Shown here piece by piece: positions 47,900 to 60,692 of a stretch of DNA of 64,000 bases. The DNA is taken from assembly GCA_015680685.1 (NCBI GenBank), contig MNCI01027230.1, positions 474,500 to 538,499 of the forward strand. The letters run 5' to 3'. The DNA comes from Gnetum montanum. Taxonomy: Eukaryota; Streptophyta; Gnetopsida; Gnetales; Gnetaceae. Position numbers and translations under genes: made by a program. Position 1 is the stretch's first letter; each line of letters begins with the position of its first letter. The notes beneath the pieces are model-generated. The model saw nothing but the letters and a program-made list of their open reading frames with translations, did no database searches and had not been told where the DNA came from.

Positions 47900-48890
47900 T
47901 GAATGACTTATCTTTCTCTCCTTATAGGACTTACAAAGCATACTCTTTTATAAATTTAGGAGTTTATATTTTTGTTATAAGTAATTAGTTTTGGATACTT
48001 GAGTCTTAAAGGTGATGGCATACTATATTCAAAAGACTTTGGAAGCTTCCTTGTCCTCCTAAAATTAAGCATTTCATTTAGTATCTTGTTTAGTAAGGTC
48101 TTCCTATTGGATGATGTATCATGTATCTAGGTGCGATAGAACCTAAATTTATGATATGCAATTCAACTAATGAGTATTTTCATTACTTTTATTATTATAT
48201 TTTTGCCATGTATGCTAAGAATTAAGCCTCTCTTATTATTAATGATTTCTTTCCTCATTTGGAAAGCTTTTCTTAGAGATGCTCCTTCCTTTTTGAAGAA
48301 GTTTCTTTTTATTTATATGTACTTATGTCCTTGCATTTTGCATATTATTGAGGAAAATAGTGGTGATATTTTTTACAATAATGTAAATATTAATAATGAT
48401 CTCACTATGATCAAAAAAATCAACATTATTCAAGTTATTATTTTTCAAATCAAGTCTTTACTAGAGGTTAATAGTCTTCTTTAGCTAATGGAGTATTGGA
48501 CTATAAGTGTTGCTAAAAAATTTGGTCAGCTTATGCTTAAGCTTTGGTGCTACTCTCTATTATTTCTATTGTATTTCTATTTTCTCTTTTTGCATGTTAA
48601 TAAGGAAGCTTTTAGTAAAAAGTGAAAAATCATTAGGATACTTCTAAATAAGGCCAGGGCCTAATTCTTTTTGTATCTAAGAAAGAAGGTGTTTTAAGAT
48701 TGGTTGTAATGATGAAAATATACAAGGGCATCCCTAAAGCCATTAGGCCTTTTCATTTATTTATTATTTATTTATTGAAGCTTTGTTTGTTATTGATGAG
48801 ATATGTTGTTGTACCCTAATTTTTATTCTTAATATAAATATATTTTGGGGTTCGACACCTTCCCACCCCTATAATCACAAAAATCCATAT
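47900..48890 (+). pseudogene. LINE remnant: zf-RVT region and 3' end
   Basis: From 48,040 in one frame: WKLPCPPKIKHFI, stops, GLPIG, then CIMYLGAIEPKFMICNSTNE and HYFYYYIFAMYAKN. This fits the plant zf-RVT domain (WxLxxPxKVKxFLW...LPT..., C..C..., H..., W). Stops stand where W or Q is expected. The tail near 48,790-48,880 (TATGTTGTTGTACCCTAAT, AATATATTTTGGGGTTCGAC) resembles plant L1 3' ends. It differs from the remnant at 22,730, so these are two separate insertions. Confidence 0.65.
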
Positions 48891-50603
48891 TATACTTTTG
48901 CATCTGATAGAAAATTAAAATAGAAGACTTTTCCATGATAACAACGTAGGTGCTTTAAAAAGAGTGTATTTGTCTCCTATCTCCTCTCTTTCTCTTATAT
49001 ATTACTACTAATTTACTATTACATAGAAATTATTTTTGTAAATAATTCAAATAGTGTGAATTCTTTTTCAAATTATTAGGAAGAGATTTTAGTTATAAAT
49101 TATACAATTATTTATTCAACAAGGCTTATCTATGATTATCAATAAGACTTTATCATGCATTCTCATTTTATAATATAAGTTCAATAGGAGTGCCTATGAT
49201 TTCTAACTTTACAAGATGGTTAGATTTTTGAATTGATTCTTATATTTCTCCTATTAGCATGATTATTGTGATTCATTTTATTTTTTATGTATTTACCAAT
49301 GAGAAATTATGCTTAATGTGGATTTTATTTTATTTTTAAATTCTAATTTATTTTGGTAAGTATGAACCAAGGTTTTTCTTTTGCATTTTGTATGATTAAT
49401 AAGGAAGCTTGGTGATGGATATTTAATTTCTGATTTGAAGAAAATGGGCTTATTATTATTTTATATATTTGTAGTTAATATTTAATTTCATATTTTCATT
49501 TTCTAATTTGCAGAGCATATCATATTTTACATATCTTTTAACTAATCAAAACCCTCATGAGACTAATGTCATATGGCATAGAATTAATTGTGATTTCTAT
49601 AGCTTAGTTGAGGGTTTGGTGGCTCATTCTCCATAGATTTTTAGATTTTTCAATTTAAGATTCTATGAATGGGTCAAATAGATGGATGAGACAAAAAAAT
49701 AAAATTGGATAGATGGATTTTTATCACATTATCTATAAAAATGGGGGGAAAGTTAAATAATTTTTGGCTATGATACAACTTGAATATTATTATGGATGTC
49801 AATGATATAAATAGAGAAGTGAAGATGTATGGGAATAGTTTCATTTGATAATAATAATTATTGTAGAAATTACTTTATTGGTAAAAATCTAATAAAGTTA
49901 ATTGAATTCTTAATTATGCACACTCATCCATCACTAGTAAAGTGATATACTTTTATTTCATGTATTAATCATGTCATGTTATTTCAAAATCATACTATGT
50001 TGCTAGCTGTAAGTCTGATTAAATTGTTAAGTATGATTATTAATTAATTATAATTGTGATTCATTATGAAGATATTATAACCTTTCCTAACATTACAGAT
50101 GTTGTTGTAAAATTGTTCTCTCACAACTAGACAAGAACACCTTTACAAATTAGATGTTAAGTGTCTATTTTGTGGTCATAAATGATCTTTGAAATGATAT
50201 AACCCTCAATATATTAATGATCATAAAATGAAGAGACACAAACCTCTAATCGAATATAGGCTTAGATATTGACTAGCTTAGAATCAATAGGGATGTAGTT
50301 AGATAATGATAAACTTGATGTTAGAACTAAGGAAATATGAGTGATGTATGGTAAAGTATAAGTAATATAAACAAGTAGAAAGCATAAAAATAAATAAGAA
50401 AACAAGAACTTGATATGTAGAAGAGGATTTGAATTTCACTTTCAAGAAAATGAAAATTCTTAGTTAAGTAAATAGATAGAGTTTTTCTCCTAGGAAGGGC
50501 CAAGTGCTACAATGGTATGGAATGAAGATTGTAGATTAAAACTGACAATTAAAACTCAATTTATGAGCAAATAAGGGGTTTAAAACACAAAATTTAACAT
50601 ATT
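48891..50603. other. AT-rich spacer, nothing recognised
   Basis: About 1.7 kb, very AT-rich, no ORF or repeat that can be supported. Confidence 0.4.
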
Positions 50604-51489
50604 TGATGAGAAGTGGAGTAGTCCAACACCCAACCATACGAGATATAAGTGTTCACATGTAGCCCAATTAACTTATGTGGATAAGGCAATGTGGTTATGC
50701 TAGTAATTGGTTAAAGTTTGAGATTGTTATCTTCCCACATGAAGCTAGTATAATCGATGCATATGGTTTAGCTCTTAGTAAGGTGTATGATATATTGATG
50801 TTTGTAGGTCATAACTCCTAGTAAACATGGTAAAGCGTGAAAATAAGTCTAAGTCTAAGGAAAATGGTTAAAATAATCTACTCTAGACTATAGTGATGAG
50901 CATTTGTTCCTAGCTTGCCATACACATCTTGGGCTCATGTAACCATTACTAGGATTACCAAGTAAGTTCACTATTGAGAAAATCAAGTGAATCACAACTG
51001 GGTTATCAAATGATTACACTTAACACTCAAAACTAGTCATACTCATTTCGCTTTACTATGAAAAAGGAAAGTAAAGAACTTAGAAATGTAACTGATTAAA
51101 CTAGGAAAATAGTAAAAATTATACTAAGTAAAACAATAAAGCTAAGTGGATATTGCAATGATGGAAAAGTAATCTCAATCTTTATTTCTATCATGAACTG
51201 TGCCCAAGTACACTTTATTTGAATAAAGACTTCGGAAAATTGCTCAACATCACAATGCATGCATTCATTCTATTGTTAAAACAACAAAAAAAAAACTACA
51301 AGAGTCTACCTACGGTTGGAATGAAAAGTTGTTTAGAACATGTGCCTAAGTGTTGTATTTATAGGCTTGCATGTGGCCGTGATATCAAATATCTAACATT
51401 GTAGCTTGTGCCTTGATATCAGGGATTTGATATCGTAGCTTCAATATCAAATACTAGATATCGTAGTCAGTCAAAAGCATGATTTATCA
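50604..51489 (-). repeat. 3' LTR of element B (886 bp)
   Basis: TGATGAGAAGTGGAGTAGTCC to GCATGATTTATCA. The TATA box on minus is at 51,364-51,355 (CTATAAATAC). U3 is a field of TTGATATCAA-like dyads (GATATCAAATATC, CCTTGATATCAGGG, TTCAATATCAAATA). Confidence 0.8.
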
Positions 51490-51899
51490 TACTCCCATGA
51501 TTGACCAAAAACTTATCCTTAAGTTAAAAAAAAATGAGAATGGAGTTTCCTACAAAATTGGGAGGTAGATTTACATGACATTGATTTCTATATACATGAC
51601 TCTTGAATGCTACAGTGGTGTTTTACAAAAACATTTACACGTGACATGACATGAAAATTTTGACAAAAAACAAAACTTGTTGAAGCTATAGCCTAGGCAG
51701 TTCTTAGTGATGATGGCTCTTCCATCAATTGCTTCCCCCTGTCACTAGGCTTCTAGAACTTGTATTTATTCAAGAGTACTTAGAGCTTTTTGTCCTTCGT
51801 TCTTAAGTCATGTATCATCCATGCTTGTTGTGCAATGTGTGATGAAGCGAGTACATCCCATGGGCATGGCAATTGCAGAAACATCTTATTTTCCTTAAC
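51490..51899 (-). other. Element B, polypurine region and 3' untranslated part
   Basis: On minus GGTCAATCATGGGAGTA abuts the 3' LTR and matches the polypurine region of elements A and C. The remainder has no feature. Confidence 0.55.
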
Positions 51900-54440
51900 A
51901 TACTAGGCTAAAAACTACCTCCTCTATTCTTAAAATGCTCTAGCCTTTTCATGTAACTCATGATAATTAGATAGCCTTTTGGCCAAATTTGCTACTACAT
52001 CATTTTGCTTTTGGTAGCTAGCCTTCACTACTTCTAGTTTAGTGTTTGCCACTTGGAGTTTTTGTAAAGCATCTTTGTGATCCACAAACTCTTTCTTGTA
52101 TAAGGCATAGGTGGCTGCTACTTACTATTCTAGTTCATTTCATGGCCTACCTGCTATTAACATGGCCAAGTTAGCATAATTAAGGTTAGCTAACCCCATG
52201 TACTCTTTTAGGTCTTCAATTTGTAGGTCTTTATTCTACACTTTTGCTTGGTGAACATCGGTGTAACTATCTAGGATGGGCTACTAGTTAGGATTCTATG
52301 CTAAAATAGAGCTAATTTTGGCTTTGGTCTTTTGGATCTCTTTCTTATTGATCTACTTATACATGCCCACCTGATCATAGAAGTGTTCCTTGAGCCTTTT
52401 GTGTTTCTTTATCTCATTTTTCCACGTGCTTCTTTTAATAGCTGACTTTTGTCAAATGGCGTGTACCTTCTTCATTAAGAGGGTTCTATTTTCTTTTACA
52501 AGGTGGCTCATATCTTGGTTGACCCTCATCGGTTGTTCTCTTAACTAGTGGATGCTCTCCTACAAGATATTTTTCTGCTTTTCCATAGTGGTCAACCTTA
52601 TATTATTAGCAATAAGTTTTTTATTTTCTTCTTGGACTACAGTAAGTGCCTTAGCAAGTGCATATGTTTATGATTTTGCTACTGAGACATTCCATACTGC
52701 TTTCTCTTTTTTATTACCATCTGTTTATTCTACTCAATCGGGTGGTTCATTTGTTTAGTTCTAAATTGCTCTATCTGGTCAAGTGCAATGAATTGAGTTG
52801 GATCTCATCGTTCAACTCTTAGGGCTGCAAGCTCTTCTTATAATCTTAGAATTTTATTTTCTACATGCTTTGCCCTTATCTCTACCATGATCAATTTTCC
52901 TTTGGTAGCAATTGGCTTAGACTATACTATAGTGACATCACTTGGAATGTTGAAAAGTGTTTTCATAACTTGCCCAATTTATAGTACTCTATTAAGCACA
53001 TCCTCATGGTTAGTAGGAGTCAATGAGGTTTTGGCTAACATTTGAGCATCTCTAGGTCTAGTTAGATCTATCGATTGCACAAAAAGTACATTGAAGGATT
53101 CGTTGATATGATCAGTGATCACCTCTATTGCTCTAGCTACATCTTAGTGCTACATTACCACTATTGTGGCTCCCTCTTTGGTCTTAAGCACTACTTGGAA
53201 TGATGTAGCATTTCCAAAGATCTATTGTGACCATTAGAACTCTCCTCCTAACTGTAGTGAGATCTATCCACTTATTGGATCTGCTAAAAGTATGGGCTAG
53301 ATGGCATTGTTAATAACTCTATAAAGGTTGGCCTTCTCCCTTGTTTCTTTGATGATGGTTTTTGCAATCTATTGCAGATGACTCATCAGTGGTCTATAAT
53401 CTTGCAGTGGTGGTAGTGGAACTTTCTATTATTGCTATGCTTGTTATTGCTACTATTGTTGTTGTTGTTACTCCTACTATTGCTCTTACTCTTGTTCTTG
53501 TTCTTCATCCTAATCTTTTCTAGGTGGTGCTGGTTTGAGCAATTTAGCATATGAAGAATTTTGGGCTCTCCTAGGAATGTCATTAGTGTCTCCTAGGATT
53601 TCAAATAGCTTGCATAGCTTTCTAATAAAGCAGGAAGTGTTGGATTTCCTACCTTTCTTTCTTCAAACCACCTCTAAATTTCCATAAAGTAGAGTTGTGC
53701 AAGGTTGGCATTGTATTTGCTTATCAGAAGTACACTTCCTCTAGCCACATAAGTGGATACTTGGTTAAGTCCTTTTGTTGGGAACAAGTGATAGGTCTCC
53801 ATTTTGAAGTAGATTCTTTCTTCCATAGTTAGCTCATTATAGCCCTTATCCTCTTTGCCATATGCTCATTTCAGCCATAGTTTTCTAATTTTAGGATTTG
53901 ATTAGATGGATAGATGTGCTACCCTTGCCCCTTCATTAGATATGTTGAGCACTTCAACTATTTCCTTGATTGAGAATGAGAGTTAGACTCCTCCAATGTT
54001 AACTATGGTGCCCTCTTCTTTGTTATGCTAAAATTGATAGGTTTCTCCAGGATACCATTCACCACTATCAAATAAGATAGGTCACTATGGTGATGCCTGA
54101 AGTTGTGTCTTTACTGCTTCTGGTGTAAATTTCATAAATAGGATCAAATTCATCTCCACAATGACTGTGGTCATAATTGATCTTTCTTGAGTAGCTTGGA
54201 GGTAGTCTTGTGACAACATGAGGCATTGTCCTTTTGCTTGTGGTTCTTTTGCCTCTCCTTGGGCCAATTGTCCCTTAGCAAGTGTTTCTTGATGGATACT
54301 AAATGATTGGGCTTCTTGCTCCTTGTGTTCTAGTTCTTATTCTTCATTTTGGCCTCTACCCTGGCCTCTTGGTTATTTGCTTGCACTTTGTGAGGGTCCT
54401 CCTTGTGCTCCTCTCTCTGGGATCATCTACAATCATTTAA
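51900..54440 (-). pseudogene. Element B accessory ORF: N-terminal domain, Gln-rich tract, coiled coil
   Basis: Read on minus. Near 53,975-53,915 comes IKEIVEVLNISNEGARVAHL, then YNELTMEERIYFKMETYHLF near 53,840 and KYNANLAQLYFMEI. These recall the fold found in plant transposon-associated proteins of gypsy elements, but that link is weak. Near 53,520-53,440 a Gln-rich tract is broken by TAG where neighbours are CAG. The C-terminal part (about 52,400-51,920) is heptad-like: LANLNYANLAMLIAGR, then VAATYALYKKEFVDHKDA and LQVANTKLEVVKASYQK. It lines up with the ORF of element C at 62,640-63,075, for example LANLRYENLAMLIARR. Function unknown. Confidence 0.6.
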
Positions 54441-56989
54441 GGGTTTGAAATTACAAAGGTATTCTCACATATTCTTAATAGTTCAATACCTTACCCATAC
54501 CCTTAGTTATGTTACTCCTTAGTTTATTGTAATTGCAGAATTAGAAAAATTTCAAAATGTTACCCCATCAGTGTTGATTTTCTTATAATCCTTCATAATT
54601 ATCTATTTTGTTCATATTTGTGGCTTGTAATGATGGTTATGATTCCTTAAGTGTTCTGGTGTTAATATGATTGATTTTTCATTAAAAATTTCAAGTTTCT
54701 TTTCATAATTACCCTTAAAAAAATACCTTTTAAGTGTTAATATTTTTTGAAAAAATAATGTAGATTTTCCTCACTAACACCCCCCACGACGAAGCTGAGC
54801 ACTCCTGATCAAACATATTCAAAAATCATGAAGATTGGAGTAGTAACATATAAGATATGGCTTGGGAAATTTAGGAGGTAAGAGCTCAATTCACAAAAGA
54901 AAATTTGAAAAATCTCACTTACTTCAAATTAGAAAGAACAAAATTTTTTGCTAAGTGTCCACCTATATATACTTTTGATGCAATTTGATATTAGGAATTT
55001 GACATTAGAGATTTGATATTGGGGCCAAAAATTTTTTAGTTTCCATTAAGTTTTGATGATAAAAATTGATTTTTTGTAAATGTTAGGAAGTTTTAAAGTA
55101 GAATTAGAGAGTCTTGGATGATAGATGATGTGTATTTCATCAAATATTAGGCATAGATAGTGTGTAAAGAAGGAATCTTGAGCTAGTAAAGTTCATAAGA
55201 TGGGTAAGAAGGGTAATGAATCCATGTTGTCAAAAGGGATGGTTTGAATGATAGGAGAAGTTTTACTAACATTTGTTGATGTTGGAAGGTTCAAGATGAT
55301 GTGGAATCACTTGGCAAGTATAAGATACGATAATTATATAGGTGGATCCTCCCCAAAGTAGGCTCTAGCCCTTAATGCCCTTGTATAACCATGCCTAAAG
55401 TGTCCTTAGGCACTTAAGGAGGTGAATGTAACATATACCTATTTAGAAAAACACACATGTTAGTAGTACCACCAAATTGAGAAAATAACTCTATTTTATA
55501 TACAAAATCACAAGTTATGACTATTCTTATAGTGAGATTAGATGGACTTAAAAGATATTGCAAAAATCAAGATGTGAGGTATCTTACCATAGGCATAATG
55601 AATTCTTGTGTTTTATTAATGGTTAAAGTAATCATTAGCCTTTTTATCCAAGATTCAAACCAAGTCTAGACCACCATATAGTGACATTACATTGTTTCAT
55701 CTCTTGTAATTACAACTATAAGACTATCAATGTTGCAAAGAGTGTTATCACTTGGCATATTGGCCAAGGGAGGAGTTTTATTCATGGCACTTTATTTATT
55801 TTTAGATTTCTAAGAAGCCACCTCTTTAGGCATGGGTAAAATGTCTTTCCAATGGGACCCTCAAAAATTTATTTTGTGCTATTTTATTTTTATTTATGTC
55901 AACCTTTCAAGGAAACACTTATTTTGCTCTTACTCCCATTTGTTGTTAGATCTACAAGTTTAAAATACAACCTTAGCAACATGATAGAACTTACAACAGT
56001 AATCCAAAAGAATCCACAAATTCCCTTTATGTCATACCCTTTTCATTCCCTCTTGGTTCACTCTTCTATCCAAGCATAATGATCACAAGTTTATTCTTAG
56101 TTGTATGATGGAAAAGAATGTCATTATGGCCATGGCAACAACCTCTTATTAATGGAATGGGTGGATGGATAATGTGGGCTCACTATTTGAATAATTAGTC
56201 CCTTTTAACTTGATAACATACAAAAATTTTTATCTTATTGGACTACATCTTTCTTGTATTTGTAGTGTCTTATTAGTAATCAAAAATATTTACAAAAGGT
56301 TTAAAAAACAAAGTATGAAAGAAATGAAAAAGATACTAAGAATTGTGAAAAAGTGTAAAGAATGAAAAATATCAAAGAATGAAAATGTTAAAGAATATCA
56401 AAAATTTAAGAAATGAAAAACGTGAAGGAATAAGATGTCAAAGAATGTGAAAAATATAAAAGAATTAGAAAAAATTATATCAAGAAATAGGAACAGTAAA
56501 AAGAATTGTAAAAAAAAAATGGAAAAGCACTTATTAATTTTAAAATCAAGGTAAAGCATCTCCCCCATGACTGAACTCATGGGTGAGTGTTCGAAAAATG
56601 CTCCCTAGGTCTCATGGATCACACACTTTAGGTGATTCACTTACCATCTTTATTGATTTAACTTTTCTATTATTGTCCCCTATGATCTTGATGGTAGTTG
56701 AGTTTTGATTGTCTAAGTCTTTGTTCTCTTTCCCTTTTGGTGTATGATTATGAGTTATTAATTTCGTTTTTGGGTCCTTAGAGTCATTTTCTAAAAATCA
56801 GAATTAATAAATGAGTCATATTGTTCCATGCATATTTTGGATGGTTGAAGGTTCTCAGTTAGTGGCCACATGGTATCTTTTAGTTTAGTAGCTTTTGCTC
56901 TTTCTTTTACACACATTTTTTTTCACTAACTTTGTGGATTGGTATGGTGACTATTTTTACATTCTATAAAGTTGGTTCCAATTGCACCC
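54441..56989 (-). other. Element B, region between protease and accessory ORF
   Basis: Holds GTGGATCCTCCCCAAAGTAG at 55,343, shared with element A at 39,650, and CTCCCCCATGA(C/A)TGAA near 56,565, shared with A near 40,848. Otherwise AT-rich and non-coding. Confidence 0.55.
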
Positions 56990-57430
56990 TTTTATTTTAG
57001 TAGTAATGCATGGAATTCACTACATATGTGTGGCTCTATGCTTATTATCCTTAGAGAACTCAACAAATAGATCTCTCATACTTAACTTAGCATTGATTAT
57101 GCTAAGCCATAATATTTCCATGATAATTGGAAATTTCTTATCAACATCTTTCACATCAATTACTAGAAAGTCTATTGGATAAGACCACCTATTGATAGTG
57201 GTCACTACATCATCTATTTGTTCCAAAGGAATAGTGACAAATTGACCTGCAAGCTACAACTTAATGTTGCACTCTTTCAATGGTGGTAGGTTCCATGCTT
57301 GATATGTTTCATAAGAGATCAAATTTACCCTAGAACTTGAGTCCAATAGATCTTTGCATGGTAGATTTCCAGCTACTTATAGGTAAATCAAAGGAATTCC
57401 TGGATCAATTCTCTTCCTAGGAAGTGGCCC
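56990..57430 (-). pseudogene. Element B protease remnant
   Basis: GIPLIYL then a stop, VAGNLPCKDLLDSSSRVNLIS (catalytic Asp in DSSS where A has DLGS), then RWSYPIDFLVIDV and KKFPIIMEILWLSIINAKLS. It follows the protease of element A segment by segment. The active-site Gly is lost. Confidence 0.7.
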
Positions 57431-57609
57431 TATCTTTATCCAATTTGCAACAATTTCTATAAGCATGATAGTTTGCATGTTTAGATTGGATGATGATGGA
57501 AGCTTATTGGTAGTAAGAGAATTTGTGGTAGGGGAAGTTGGTCTCCATGAGGCTCTGATTCTACCAACCTTTTTAGGGCTTTTCCTACAGAAAGGATGTT
57601 TCTTCATTT

Positions 57610-59819
57610 GTCCCTTAGTATTGCTAGTAGGATTCTCTATTTGTATGTTTGTAGCCTAGGCAGCTCTCCTCTATTGCAGTTGTGATGGTAAATCACCTTG
57701 TATAGAAGGTGGTGGCACTAGTGGTAAAAGAGTTAGATGTTGATTTGAAGAATCAATTGTTTGTGGATGCATGTATGAGTATGAGTTGGTGGTTGGTGGC
57801 GTTAGTCTATGGTACTCTAGCAGATGGTATTGTGGGGTCTAAATAGCTATATTTGGAAGCAAGATTGGACATTCAACTTAGTATCCATAAGGATTAGGTC
57901 ATTGATATGGATACTATTGACATGGTGGTGGCATAGCCCACAATTGAGGCTATTGCCATTGTTGATGGTACTATACCTATGGTTGTGGTAAAGCTTTACT
58001 AGGATAATACATTGGTTGGAAGTTCTACCAATAGTTACCTTGAGGATAAGGTAACCTTTTAGGCATTTATTGTTTTAAAAAAATTTGGGGTTGAGTGCAT
58101 ATGCCCCTATCTCTTGTAGATGTGCCATAATTGGGAAACATCCCTTAGGATGTTTGTACTGACACACAGTGCAACCTTCCTCATTTGTGAAGTTGGTGAC
58201 TGAGCACTCAACCATTGAAGCAACTTTGCCTTTCCATCCAAACTCTTTCTTTTTTTTCCTCTTGTCTTTGCATCTTTCAAAGGCTTACTCAGTTCTTTTC
58301 TTCACAATCTTCAATGCAATTGTAAATTTTTCATCAATGGAATCCCACATTTTCTCTACTTTAGTTACAATGTAATTTACAGATTTCTAGATTGTTAGAG
58401 TCTTTTTCTAGATAGCTTAATCTAAGGTTTCCTCCTCTTTTTTATTGCAAACTTGTGCATCTCTTTTTCAAATTGATGGATCTCTATTATACTCTTTAGC
58501 AAATTCCCTCTTTCTTAGCTCACCTTCCTCCTTTTCCATTTAATCAATTAGTCTTTGGATGTGATGGTTAGTCATTTCTAATAACTTGCCTTGAGCATAA
58601 ACCCAAAGAGTCTCTCTAGTTTTACTCCACAACCCATCTACAATGTGCCTAAGTTGTTCCCTTGGTGAAAATTTGTAGCTTAGGCATTTGTGCAACAGTG
58701 AATAGTATCTGCCCACTGTTGCATCAAGGGTCTCATGAATTCCTTTCTTCCATCCCTAGATCTATTTTCTTAAGTTGAACACTCGTGAATAAGTGTTATA
58801 GCCACCTTCAAATCTCTGCATGTTGTTCATGTCTAGAAATTTAATTTTTCTATTCCTCACATGCCTAGTTGGGATGTGAATGGCTTCCTGAATGTTGATC
58901 ATACTACAAGTTTCCATCAAGGGTTTATTATCTTGATTGAGTTCATGTGCTTTATTGTAGTAGCATCCCCTTCTGTGCTGATGCCTTTCCTAATCCTATC
59001 TTCCATCCTCATGTCTTCTTTGTTTGTACTCTTCATCTTCTAAATCATAATGTCCTAAATGTAGGTCATAACAATCATGAGTCCTCCTCTCTTCCCTATC
59101 ATAATCTCTATGCCTTAGCCACCTTCTATTAAAGTCCTTTGATGATTGTGAGGATGACGATAAGTCCTTAGGAGAATAGTGTTGGCTTGTTCTCCTTTCA
59201 TGACTCATGTATTGATCTTTGTGGGATCCTATAGATACTCTTGGACTTGAGTTCTGCTTATATCTTGAGTTGATTGCCTTTCTCTTAGATGTCTTTGCTA
59301 GGGGAGACTACATTTGAACTTTGACAAGTTCTTCTAGTCTAATGATAGGTATTTTTGAAGGCTCTTCATGATTCTAGTGGAGTTGTTCTATGGTGAATGT
59401 ATTAGCATCAAGTTCCTCCAAGACAATAGAAGTGTTGACCTGCTTCCCTTTATTATGTAAATGTTTGATTTCTATGCAGCATCTCTTCTCATTTGCTCCT
59501 TTGTGGGTTTATAAAGTCAAGTCATGTGCTTAGTCACATGGTACACTTCCTAGATCTGATTTAGATTCATTCCCCTTAAGGTAGTTTGATGCAAGGTAAT
59601 TGTTGCACATTCTAGAGGCAAGATAGTGTTGCCTTGTATGTCTCTCCACCTCATTTGACTATCCTGATGTAAAATGAAAGTAAAATCTGAATGATAAGGA
59701 TTAGTGTGAGCATAAGTGATTCTTATTTACATTGGCATCCCCCATTCTTCTTCATCACGAATTCTATCATTGCTCCTCGTCTCTTTGGTAGGTGATAATG
59801 TATCTTTGTTTGAGGCCAT
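57610..59819 (-). pseudogene. Element B gag remnant with a short zinc knuckle
   Basis: It starts MASNKDTLSPTKETRSNDRI at 59,819 and continues DIQGNTILPL, parallel to DLQGNIVLPP of element A. RRTHDCYDLHLGHYDLEDEE lies near 59,090. At about 58,185-58,150 CTVCQYKHPKGC gives C-x2-C-x3-H-x3-C, one residue shorter in each of two loops than the retroviral C-x2-C-x4-H-x4-C. Many stops and frameshifts. Confidence 0.65.
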
Positions 59820-59947
59820 GTTTGTGATTTAATATGTTGGTTAAGTGTGCATAACTTGTTTGGGGTTATTAAAAAATTAAGATTTTGAATTTGGGCTTTT
59901 GATACAATGAGCTTTGGAAAATTAATTACTAAGCATACATTGTCTTG

Positions 59948-59965
59948 TCCCTAGCAATGGTGCCA
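59948..59965 (-). other. Primer-binding site of element B (tRNA-Asp type)
   Basis: On minus TGGCACCATTGCTAGGGA, differing from the tRNA-Asp complement by four bases, all transitions. Confidence 0.7.
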
Positions 59966-59966
59966 A

Positions 59967-60489
59967 TGATGGTGATGGAGTAGTCCAACATCCAACCATA
60001 TGAGATACGAGTGTTCATGCATAGCTTGGTCAAATTCCATGGACAAGGCAATGTGGTTATGCTAGTAATTTGTTAAAGTTCAAGATCATTGTATTCCCAT
60101 GTGGAGCTAGTGTAACCAATGCGTATGGTTTAGCTCTTAGTGAGATGTATGATATATTGATGTTAGTAGACCATAACTCCTAGTAAACATGGTAAAGTGT
60201 GAAAATAAGTCTAATTATAAGGAAAATAGTTAAAATAATCTACTCTAGCCTAGAGTGATGAGCATCCATTCCTAGCTTGCTATACACATCTTGGGCTTAT
60301 GTAATCGATCTGGGATTACCAAGCGAGTTCACTATTGAGCGAATCAAGTGAAACCACTATTGGATTATCAAATGATTACAATTAAGGCTTGAAATTAGTC
60401 ATACTCATTTCACTTTACTATGAATAAGGAAAGGAAGTACTTAGATATGTAACTAATTAAACTAGAAAAATAGTAAGAATTATGCTAAG
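59967..60489 (-). repeat. 5' LTR of element B, inner part
   Basis: Matches 50,604 to about 51,125 (GGAGTAGTCCAACA, AACATGGTAAAG(T/C)GTGAAAAT, ATAATCTACTCTAG). It breaks off at AATTATGCTAAG, where the 3' LTR goes on AATTATACTAAGTAAAAC, because LTR D begins. The remainder should lie beyond the window. Confidence 0.8.
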
Positions 60490-60692
60490 TGATGAGTGAC
60501 AAGGTACCCCCTATGCCCAACCATACAAATCACAAGTGTTCATGCATGATCCAGTTAAATTCTGTGGATGGGACTAGTTGTGGCATGTAGATTGTTATGT
60601 CTTGATCCTAGTTCGCTGTCTTCCCACTTGGACTAGTGGTAGCTTTGTCATGTATGGTTTGGTCCAAAGTGAGGCATATGATTCTTTATGTT
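60490..60692 (-). repeat. LTR D, part (inserted in B, interrupted by C)
   Basis: TGATGAGTGACAAGGTACCC then CCCAACCATACAAATCACAA is the inverse of the end of element C's LTR (reverse complement of 61,573: TGATGAGCGATGAGGTATCC). It ends at GAGGCATATGATTCTTTATG, where C's LTR copy would continue, because element C starts. So D is another member of family C in the opposite orientation. Confidence 0.65.

Larger units (their letters stand above)
50604..60489 (-). mobile_element. Element B: gag-protease element with a coiled-coil accessory ORF
   Basis: The minus-strand order is 5' LTR (from 60,489 and beyond back to 59,967, cut by LTR D), tRNA-Asp-type primer site, gag (59,819-57,610), protease (57,430-56,990), non-coding block shared with element A (56,580-54,780), coiled-coil ORF (54,440-51,900), polypurine region, 3' LTR (51,489-50,604). 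There is no reverse transcriptase, RNase H or integrase. It is more decayed than A. Gag and the region after the primer site correspond to A along their length, so A and B are related families, with B carrying about 3 kb more. Confidence 0.8.
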
